From Streptomyces longwoodensis (lineage in GTDB: Bacteria > Actinomycetota > Actinomycetes > Streptomycetales > Streptomycetaceae): a DNA stretch of 64,000 nucleotides. The translations under genes and the position numbers were made by a program. Positions 16,976 through 23,545 of the stretch are shown here, in pieces (position 1 is the first letter of the stretch; each line of letters opens with the position of its first letter). The stretch lies in NCBI RefSeq assembly GCF_001514125.1, contig NZ_KQ948556.1:63648-127647 (forward strand), in the 5' to 3' direction. Under the pieces are notes generated by a model. It had not been told where the DNA came from and did no database searches. It saw only the letters and a list, made by a program, of their open reading frames with translations.

Positions 16976-17032
16976 ATGACCACCTCCCGATCCGGAGTGA
17001 CCGGCGCGCACACCCCGGGAGCCGCACGATGA
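16976..17032 (+). CDS. 18-codon mini-ORF coupled to the epimerase
   Basis: ATG 16976 follows CGAAGGAGCAACCAG, the best ribosome site in this gap. It encodes 18 residues (MTTSRSGVTGAHTPGAAR) and ends with TGA overlapping the ATG of the epimerase (ATGA). The epimerase itself has no good ribosome site of its own. This looks like a translated leader peptide that delivers ribosomes to the epimerase, or a remnant of a longer gene. Confidence 0.5.
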   Translation: MTTSRSGVTGAHTPGAAR

Positions 17033-17988
17033 GGGTCCTGCTGATCGGAGCCAACGGCTACCTCGGCCGCTTCGTCGCCGACCGCCTGCTCGCCGACCCG
17101 GCCGTTCAGCTCACCGCGCTCGGGCGCGGCGACGACGCCGACGTCCGTTTCGACCTCGCGACCGGCAGCCCCGGCGCGCTCACCCGCTTCCTCGACGCGG
17201 TCCACCCCCAGGTCGTCGTCAACTGCGCGGGCGCCACCCGCGGCGGTGCCCGCGAACTCACCCGGCACAACACCGTCGCCGTCGCCACCGTCTGCGAGGC
17301 CCTGCGGCGCAGCGGCTGCGGCGCGCGCCTGGTGCAGATCGGCTGCGGCGCCGAGTACGGCCCGAGCCAGCCCGGCTCCTCCACCGCCGAGGACGCCGTC
17401 CCGCGCCCCGGCGGCCCGTACGGCGTCAGCAAGCTCGCCGCGACCGAACTCGTCCTCGGCTCGGGCCTGGACGCCGTCGTCCTGCGCGTTTTCTCGCCCG
17501 CCGGACCCGGCACCCCGGCCGGCTCTCCGCTGGGCCGGCTCGCCGAGGCCATGCGCCGTGCCATGCAGTCCGGCGACGGCGAGCTGAAGCTCGGCGGGCT
17601 CGGCGCCCAGCGCGACTTCGTCGACGTCCGGGACGTGGCCCGCGCGGTGCACGCCGCGTCGCTGTCCGCCGCGCAGGGCGTCATCAACATCGGCTCCGGT
17701 CGTGCCGTGCGGCTGCGCGACGCCGCCGCGGTCCTCGCCCGGGTCGCCGGGTACGGCGGTGCCCTCCACGAACTCGACGGCCCGCCCGGGCCGCTGCGCG
17801 CCACCATCGGCCACCCGCGCCACGACCCCGACCACCCGGCCCCGGTCGCGTACCCGTACCCCGACGGCTGCGGCAGCTGGCAGCAGGCCGACGTGCGCAC
17901 CGCCCGTGACCGGCTCGGCTGGCGGCCCCGGATCAACCTCGAGGAGTCCCTCGCCGACATCTGGATGGAGGCCGCATGCCGCATCTGA
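17029..17988 (+). CDS. NAD-dependent nucleotide-sugar epimerase/dehydratase
   Basis: A 319-residue extended-SDR protein. The Rossmann motif LLIGANGYLGRF lies at the N-terminus, VVNCAGATRGG marks the cofactor pocket, and the catalytic YxxxK is YGVSK near residue 127. AQRDFVDVRDVARAV follows, as in UDP-sugar epimerases. It probably interconverts a nucleotide sugar such as UDP-GlcNAc/UDP-GalNAc for the upstream glycosyltransferase, the role PelX plays in Pel loci; the substrate is inferred. It overlaps the mini-ORF at its 5' end and the spherulin-like gene by 13 nt at its 3' end. Confidence 0.85.
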   Translation: MRVLLIGANGYLGRFVADRLLADPAVQLTALGRGDDADVRFDLATGSPGALTRFLDAVHPQVVVNCAGATRGGARELTRHNTVAVATVCEALRRSGCGARLVQIGCGAEYGPSQPGSSTAEDAVPRPGGPYGVSKLAATELVLGSGLDAVVLRVFSPAGPGTPAGSPLGRLAEAMRRAMQSGDGELKLGGLGAQRDFVDVRDVARAVHAASLSAAQGVINIGSGRAVRLRDAAAVLARVAGYGGALHELDGPPGPLRATIGHPRHDPDHPAPVAYPYPDGCGSWQQADVRTARDRLGWRPRINLEESLADIWMEAACRI

Positions 17989-18725
17989 CCAGTACCGCGG
18001 CCGGCACCCGGACCGGTGGAGACCACGCCGGGTTCGGCATCCCCGGACTCGCCCACCCCCTGCTGGCCCCCACCGAGTGGGGCGGACTGGCCCGCCCCGG
18101 CGCGCCCCTGCACTGGGTCGTCCTCGACGTGGCCGACGGCCCCGGCCTGCGGCCCGACCCGCACTGTCTGGAGGCCGTGGGCCGGCTGCGCACCGCGGGC
18201 GTCCGGGTCCTCGGCCACCTCGACGCCGCCCACGGGTTCCGGTCCCACGGCGACCTGGTCGCCGACGCCCAGCGGTTCACCGACTGGTACCGCGTCGGCG
18301 GGTTCCTGCTGGACCGCTGCCCCGGTGACCGCGACGCCCTGTCCACGGTCCGCCGGACCGTCGGCGCCCTGCGCGGGCTGCGTGACGATACCCACATCGT
18401 CCTGGGCCACGGCACCCACCCGCACCCCGGCTTCGTGGAGCTCGGGGACCAGCTCGTCACCTTCTGCGGCCGCTGGGCGGACTACCGCTGGTCGCAGGTC
18501 GCCGAGTGGACGGCCGACCACCCGCCCGAGCGTTTCTGCCACTTCGTGCACGGCGTGCCCCGCCCCCACCTGGAGGAGGCGCTGCGGATCGCGCGCTGGC
18601 AGGGGGCCGGGACGATCTGGTTCACGGACCGCACCGACGGCGGCGGACGCGTCGACCCGTGGGAGACCATGCCCGGCTACTGGGACGAAATCGTCTCGCG
18701 GATCGGAACGGGTGTCTCGGAATGA
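17976..18725 (+). CDS. Spherulation-specific family 4 (Sph3/GH135-like) TIM-barrel glycosidase
   Basis: 249 residues from ATG 17976, which has GGAGG 4 nt upstream inside the epimerase gene. HPLLAPTEWGGL, HWVVLDVADGPG, the barrel strand VLGHLDAAHG, GGFLLDRCPGDRD and IVLGHGTHPHPGFVELGD match the spherulin-4 fold. In Aspergillus the Sph3 member (GH135) hydrolyses galactosaminogalactan, and Pel loci contain an analogous hydrolase in PelA. No signal peptide is seen, so it may act in the cytoplasm or leave by another route. Residue conservation at the catalytic acids was not verified. Confidence 0.8.
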   Translation: MPHLTSTAAGTRTGGDHAGFGIPGLAHPLLAPTEWGGLARPGAPLHWVVLDVADGPGLRPDPHCLEAVGRLRTAGVRVLGHLDAAHGFRSHGDLVADAQRFTDWYRVGGFLLDRCPGDRDALSTVRRTVGALRGLRDDTHIVLGHGTHPHPGFVELGDQLVTFCGRWADYRWSQVAEWTADHPPERFCHFVHGVPRPHLEEALRIARWQGAGTIWFTDRTDGGGRVDPWETMPGYWDEIVSRIGTGVSE

Positions 18726-18788
18726 AAAAGGCCGTGGCAGTGTTACGGACAGAACCACCGTAGTGATCGACCGAGCAACGGAGTCCCC

Positions 18789-19967
18789 GTGTCGCTGCCA
18801 CCCCTGGTCGAGCCAGCATCTGAGCTCACCGTAGACGAGGTCCGCAGGTACTCCCGCCACCTGATCATCCCCGACGTCGGGATGGACGGGCAGAAGCGGC
18901 TGAAGAACGCCAAGGTGCTCTGTGTGGGCGCCGGCGGCCTGGGCTCGCCGGCGCTGATGTACCTGGCCGCCGCGGGCGTGGGCACCCTCGGCATCGTGGA
19001 GTTCGACGAGGTCGACGAGTCGAACCTCCAGCGTCAGATCATCCACAGCCAGGCCGACATCGGCCGCTCCAAGGCCGAGTCCGCGCGGGACTCCGTCAAG
19101 GGCATCAACCCGTACGTGAACGTGGTCCTGCACGAAGAGCGGCTCGAGGCCGACAACGTGATGGACATCTTCAGCCAGTACGACCTGATCGTCGACGGCA
19201 CCGACAACTTCGCGACCCGCTACCTGGTCAACGACGCCTGCGTGCTGCTGAACAAGCCGTACGTCTGGGGCTCGATCTACCGCTTCGACGGTCAGGCGTC
19301 GGTGTTCTGGTCCGAGCACGGCCCCTGCTACCGCTGCCTCTACCCGGAGCCCCCGCCCCCCGGCATGGTCCCCTCCTGCGCCGAGGGCGGCGTCCTGGGC
19401 GTGCTGTGCGCGTCCATCGGCTCCATCCAGGTCAACGAGGCCATCAAGCTCCTCGCGGGCATCGGCGAGCCGCTGGTCGGCCGGCTGATGATCTACGACG
19501 CCCTGGAGATGCAGTACCGCCAGGTCAAGGTCCGCAAGGACCCCGACTGCGCGGTCTGCGGCGAGAACCCGACCGTCACCGAGCTCATCGACTATGAGGC
19601 CTTCTGCGGCGTCGTGTCCGAGGAGGCCCAGGCGGCGGCCGCCGACTCGACGATCACTCCCAAGCAGCTCAAGGAGTGGATCGACGACGGCGAGAACATC
19701 GAGATCATCGACGTCCGCGAGCCGAACGAGTACGAGATCGTCTCCATCCCGGGCGCCCGGCTGGTCCCGAAGAACGAGTTCCTCCTCGGCACCGCCCTGG
19801 AGAGCCTGCCGCAGGACAAGAAGATCGTCTTGCACTGCAAGACGGGTGTCCGCAGTGCGGAAGTCCTCGCCGTCCTGAAGTCCGCGGGCTTCGCCGACGC
19901 CGTCCACGTCGGCGGCGGCGTGATCGGCTGGGTCAACCAGATCGAACCGAGCAAGCCGGTCTACTGA
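18789..19967 (+). CDS. moeZ: MoeZ: E1-like adenylyltransferase/sulfurtransferase
   Basis: A 392-residue two-domain protein. The N-terminal ThiF/MoeB domain has VGAGGLGSPALMYLAAAG (ATP site), SNLQRQ, DGTDNFATRYLVND, and zinc pairs CYRC and CAVC. The C-terminal rhodanese domain carries the persulfide loop CKTGVRS near residue 350. MoeZ adenylates and thiocarboxylates sulfur carrier proteins such as MoaD, CysO and ThiS, and in streptomycetes also supplies several antibiotic pathways. The GTG at 18789 has GGAG upstream. It is the counterpart of Rv3206c. A hairpin terminator follows. Confidence 0.95.
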   Translation: MSLPPLVEPASELTVDEVRRYSRHLIIPDVGMDGQKRLKNAKVLCVGAGGLGSPALMYLAAAGVGTLGIVEFDEVDESNLQRQIIHSQADIGRSKAESARDSVKGINPYVNVVLHEERLEADNVMDIFSQYDLIVDGTDNFATRYLVNDACVLLNKPYVWGSIYRFDGQASVFWSEHGPCYRCLYPEPPPPGMVPSCAEGGVLGVLCASIGSIQVNEAIKLLAGIGEPLVGRLMIYDALEMQYRQVKVRKDPDCAVCGENPTVTELIDYEAFCGVVSEEAQAAAADSTITPKQLKEWIDDGENIEIIDVREPNEYEIVSIPGARLVPKNEFLLGTALESLPQDKKIVLHCKTGVRSAEVLAVLKSAGFADAVHVGGGVIGWVNQIEPSKPVY

Positions 19968-19986
19968 GCCGGACTCCCGGTCCCCG

Positions 19987-20029
19987 CGGCGGGGGCCTCG
20001 CGCACCACGGGTGCCCGGGGCCCCCGCCG
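19987..20029. terminator. Terminator between moeZ and convergent peptidase gene
   Basis: An 11-bp stem CGGCGGGGGCC with its complement encloses a nested small hairpin (GCACC/GGTGC). It serves both converging genes. Confidence 0.75.
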
Positions 20030-20032
20030 TCG

Positions 20033-21586
20033 TCATGAGCAGACCTTGCCGTCCTTCGGCACCGTGCCCTTGAGCAGGTAGGCGTCCACCGTCGCGTCGA
20101 CGCACGAGCTGCCGCTGCCGTAGGCCCCGTGGCCCTCGCCCTTCCAGGTGAGCAGCACCCCGACACCCTTGCCCAGCTCGTCGGCCATCCTGCGCGCACC
20201 CTCGTACGGCGTCGCCGGGTCGCCGGTGTTGCCCACCAGCAGGATCGGCGCCGCGCCGGGCGCGCTCACCTCCGGGGTGTCGAACTGCCCGGCCACCGGC
20301 CAGTCGTGGCACCAGCCGGCCGTGTCCCAGCCGAGGAAGTCGCCGAAGACGGGCGAGATCTTCTCGAACCGGGCCAGCGACGCCTTCGTCTCCCGCAGCG
20401 TCGGGCGCTGCTTGTCGTCCAAGCACGATATGACCCGCTGCGAGTGGGTCGTCGTGCCGTACGTCCCCGAGGGGTCCCGCTCGTTGTAGGAGTCGGCGAG
20501 CTCCAGCAGCTCCGAGCCGTCGCCCTCCTCGGCCGCGTCGAGGGCGCTGGTGAGGGTGGGCCAGCCGGACTCGCTGTACAGCGGCAGGACGATGCCGGTG
20601 ACCGCGAGCGTCTGCGTCAGCTCACGCCCCGAGGAGGTCGGCAGCGGGTGGGCGTCGATCCGGTCCAGAAGGGCGGCGATCTTCCGTGTGCCCTTCTCGG
20701 GGTCCTGGCCGGTCGACTTCAGGTAGTCGTCGAGGGCTCGCTGGAAGCCGCGGGTCTGGTTCTCGGCGTGGCCCACCGTGTCGGCGGTCGGGTCGACCAC
20801 CGCGTCGAGGACCACCCGTCCCACGTGCTGCGGGAACAGGTGGGCGTAGACCCCGCCGAGCTCGGTGCCGTAGGACATGCCGAAGTAGTGCGTCTTGGCG
20901 TCCCCGAGGACCTGGCGCATGAGGTCCATGTCGCGGGCGGTGTCGGTGGTCGACACGTGCTCCAGCAGCGGGCCGGCGGCCTTGCGGCAGCCCTTGCCGA
21001 AGTCGGTGGCGTCGGCGAGGTACGCCTGCTCCTCGGCCGGGGTGTCCGGGGTGGCGTCGATCGACTCGGCCGCCTGGATCTCCTTGTCGCTCCGGCAGCG
21101 GACGCCCTCGCTGGCGCCCACTCCGCGCGGGTCCCAGCTGACCAGGTCGTAGCGCTCACGCAGGGAGGAGACCGTGGAGGCGAACCCGGGCAGGGCGGAC
21201 ACGCCCGAGCCGCCGGGGCCGCCGAAGTTGAACAGCAGCGACCCGATCCGATCGCCGCCGCGGGCCTTGGTACGCACCAGAGCCAGATCGATCGTCGGGC
21301 CGTCCGGCCGCGACCAGTCCAGCGGTGCCTTCAGGGTCGTGCACTGCCATGCGCGGCCGGGTGCGGGCGAGTCGGCGGTGCCCCGGCAACGGCGCCAGTC
21401 GAGCTTCTGCCCGGTCAGCGACGCCGGCAGGGCCGCAGTGGCCGGCGAGGCGCCGGTCGGCTGTCCTGCGGTCGGTGACCGCTCGCCCGCCTTGTCGTCC
21501 TTGCCGTCGTCGGACGCCCCGCCGCAGCCGCCCACCAGCAGCGCGGCGGCGGCCCCGAGCGCCGCCAGGCGTACGAAACGCGCCAT
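20033..21586 (-). CDS. Secreted lipoprotein tripeptidyl aminopeptidase-like alpha/beta hydrolase (copy 1)
   Basis: 517 residues. A lipobox LLVGGC lies near residue 21 after a short basic-hydrophobic leader, so it is membrane-anchored outside the cell. The hydrolase body has LFNFGGPGGSG (oxyanion), SWDPRGVG, the nucleophile elbow GMSYGTELGG, the acid in GNTGDPATPY and the His in GEGHGAYGSG. This is the Tap/SlpD/SlpE family of Streptomyces proteinases that remove tripeptides from N-termini. It is a tandem paralogue of the next gene upstream and shares several identical blocks with it. Confidence 0.9.
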   Translation of the reverse strand: MARFVRLAALGAAAALLVGGCGGASDDGKDDKAGERSPTAGQPTGASPATAALPASLTGQKLDWRRCRGTADSPAPGRAWQCTTLKAPLDWSRPDGPTIDLALVRTKARGGDRIGSLLFNFGGPGGSGVSALPGFASTVSSLRERYDLVSWDPRGVGASEGVRCRSDKEIQAAESIDATPDTPAEEQAYLADATDFGKGCRKAAGPLLEHVSTTDTARDMDLMRQVLGDAKTHYFGMSYGTELGGVYAHLFPQHVGRVVLDAVVDPTADTVGHAENQTRGFQRALDDYLKSTGQDPEKGTRKIAALLDRIDAHPLPTSSGRELTQTLAVTGIVLPLYSESGWPTLTSALDAAEEGDGSELLELADSYNERDPSGTYGTTTHSQRVISCLDDKQRPTLRETKASLARFEKISPVFGDFLGWDTAGWCHDWPVAGQFDTPEVSAPGAAPILLVGNTGDPATPYEGARRMADELGKGVGVLLTWKGEGHGAYGSGSSCVDATVDAYLLKGTVPKDGKVCS

Positions 21587-21735
21587 GTGCTCTTCCCCCC
21601 TCGTGTGCCGTCCGCACCGTGCGGCGAACGGCGGTCAGGCCATACTAGGCGGATCGAGCGAACCCCATCGAAGCCTGTGGATAACGCTGTGACCTGGGGC
21701 TTTGGTAGGTCTGCGGCGGTTCGGCGGGGCGCCGC

Positions 21736-23277
21736 TCAGGAGCAGACGGTCCCCGCGGCGGGCACCTTGCCGTCCAGCAGGTAGCCGTTCACCGCGGCCT
21801 GCACGCACTGGTTCTTGCTGTCGTAGGCGCCGTGCCCCTGGCCCTTGTACGTCAGCTCCACCCCGACACCGGCGCCGAGGGCGTCCACCATCTTCCGGGC
21901 CCCCTCGTACGGTGTGGCCGGGTCGCCGGTGTTGCCGACGACGAGGATCGGCGCCGATCCCGGGGCGCTGACGTCCGGGTGGTCGGCGGCGCCCGGGACG
22001 GCCCAGTCGGTGCAGCTCACCATGCCCCAGGCCAGGAAGTCCCCGAACAGCGGGGACGCGGCCCGGAAGGCGGGCAGCCGGCCCTCGACGTAGGCGGGGG
22101 AGTAGCGGGCCCGGTCGTCGGCGCAGTTGATGGCGATGTTCGCGGGGACCAGGTTGCTGTACTCGCCGTTCTCGCCGCGGCCGTTCATCGAGTCGGACAG
22201 CAGCATCAGGGTGCGGCCGTCCCCGTCGTAGGCCTGCTCCAGCCCCTCGGTGAGGTACTCCCAGAAGTCTCGCGAGTACAGGGCCTGCGCGATGCCGTTG
22301 GTCGCCGCGCTCTGGGTCAGCTCGCGGGGGAAGACGCCGGGGAGCGGCTGGGCGTCGAGCTGGGCCAGCAGCCGGGCGATACGGTTCTTCACGTCCGCGG
22401 GGGTGTCCCCGACGGGGCAGTCCTCGGTCTTCGACGTGCAGTCCTCGGCGTAGTTGTCGAGCGCGCGCTGGAAGCCGCGCGCCTGGCCGAGCGTGCCCTG
22501 TTCCGACGTCTGCGTCGGGTCGACGACCGCGTCGAACACGGCCCGCCCGACGGTGCGGGGGAACAGGTGGGCGTACACGCCGCCGAGCTCGGTGCCGTAG
22601 GAGATGCCGAAATAGTGCATCTTGGCGTCGCCGAGCACCTGGCGCATCAGGTCCATGTCGCGGGCCGCGTCGGTGGTGCGCACGTGCGGCAGGACCTCCT
22701 TGCTGTTCTTCTCGCAGGCCGCGTTGAACTCCTTGGTGTTGTCCAGCAGCGTGGTGCGCTCGGCGGCGTCGTCGGGCGTCATGTCCTGCTGGAAGTAGGC
22801 GTCGAGCTGCTGGTGGTTCTCGCACCGCACCCCGTCGCTGCGGCCGACCCCGCGCGGGTCGAAGCTCACCAGGTCGTAGCGGGTGCGCAGGGCCGCGTAG
22901 TCCTCGCCGAACGCGGGCAGCGTGGTGACGCCCGAGCCGCCGGGGCCGCCGAAGTTGAACAGCAGGGACCCGATCCGCCGGCCGGGGTCGCCGCTCGCCT
23001 TGGCGCGGATCAGTGCGATGCCCAGGGTGTCGCCCTTGGGGTCGTCCCAGTTCAGGGGTGCCTTCATGGTGGCGCACTGCCACGCGTCGCCGTCGGGGAG
23101 GGGCGAGGGGGCGCTGCCGCCGCCCTCCGCCTGGGAGGGGGCCGGACAGTCCTTCCAGCGCAGCTCCTGCGCGGTCAGGTCCTCGTCCCCGGAGTCGTCG
23201 TCCGAGCACCCGGCCACCAGCGACGACAGCAGGACGACGGCGGTCAGCACGGCGGCGCGCAGGCGCGAGGTGGGCAT
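21736..23277 (-). CDS. Secreted lipoprotein tripeptidyl aminopeptidase-like alpha/beta hydrolase (copy 2)
   Basis: 513 residues from ATG 23277. The lipobox SLVAGC lies near residue 24, followed by an acidic linker. The catalytic landmarks are the same as in its neighbour: LFNFGGPGGSG, SFDPRGVG, GISYGTELGG, GNTGDPATPY and GQGHGAY. It has extra cysteines (CTSKTEDC) that could form an extracellular disulfide. The two genes are separated by 149 nt and arose by tandem duplication. The likely role is trimming peptides or processing secreted proteins at the cell surface. Confidence 0.9.
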   Translation of the reverse strand: MPTSRLRAAVLTAVVLLSSLVAGCSDDDSGDEDLTAQELRWKDCPAPSQAEGGGSAPSPLPDGDAWQCATMKAPLNWDDPKGDTLGIALIRAKASGDPGRRIGSLLFNFGGPGGSGVTTLPAFGEDYAALRTRYDLVSFDPRGVGRSDGVRCENHQQLDAYFQQDMTPDDAAERTTLLDNTKEFNAACEKNSKEVLPHVRTTDAARDMDLMRQVLGDAKMHYFGISYGTELGGVYAHLFPRTVGRAVFDAVVDPTQTSEQGTLGQARGFQRALDNYAEDCTSKTEDCPVGDTPADVKNRIARLLAQLDAQPLPGVFPRELTQSAATNGIAQALYSRDFWEYLTEGLEQAYDGDGRTLMLLSDSMNGRGENGEYSNLVPANIAINCADDRARYSPAYVEGRLPAFRAASPLFGDFLAWGMVSCTDWAVPGAADHPDVSAPGSAPILVVGNTGDPATPYEGARKMVDALGAGVGVELTYKGQGHGAYDSKNQCVQAAVNGYLLDGKVPAAGTVCS

Positions 23278-23364
23278 GACCCCATCGTGGCGCCGCACCC
23301 CGTCACGCGCGCGGGACGCGGGCCGTCCGGGCTACCGGCCCGGACGCCCTGGAACCGGCTGCCG

Positions 23365-23545
23365 CTAGGTCGTGTCCGCAAAGTCCCGCCTGCCCCCCGA
23401 CGTCCGGCACGCACTCTCGCCGCACCGGGCGAACACCCGAGTACGGCCAGTACGCGGGTGTCCGCCCGGCACGCCGAGAGCACGCACCGGACGCCGCGGG
23501 GCCCGACCTCCGGGCGGACGACGGGACTCTGCGGACACGACCTAG
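23365..23545. mobile_element. CTAG-flanked MITE-like palindromic element 2
   Basis: A non-coding 173-bp element (23369-23541) has 19-nt terminal inverted repeats with one mismatch, the left reading GTCGTGTCCGCAAAGTCCC. CTAG flanks both sides (23365-23368, 23542-23545). The interior is itself a long imperfect palindrome. The right-hand CTAG supplies the TAG stop of the large membrane-protein gene. The terminal sequence is unrelated to that of the element at 3486-3643, but the CTAG border and stop-codon overlap are the same. Confidence 0.65.

Noticed and set aside
18722..18788. Riboswitch upstream of moeZ
   Set aside because: The gap is only 63 nt, has no recognisable aptamer or expression platform, and simply contains a promoter-like stretch.
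17106..20426. A 1106-codon reverse frame over the epimerase, spherulin-like and moeZ genes
   Set aside because: It lies opposite three clearly coding forward genes and shows shadow composition only.
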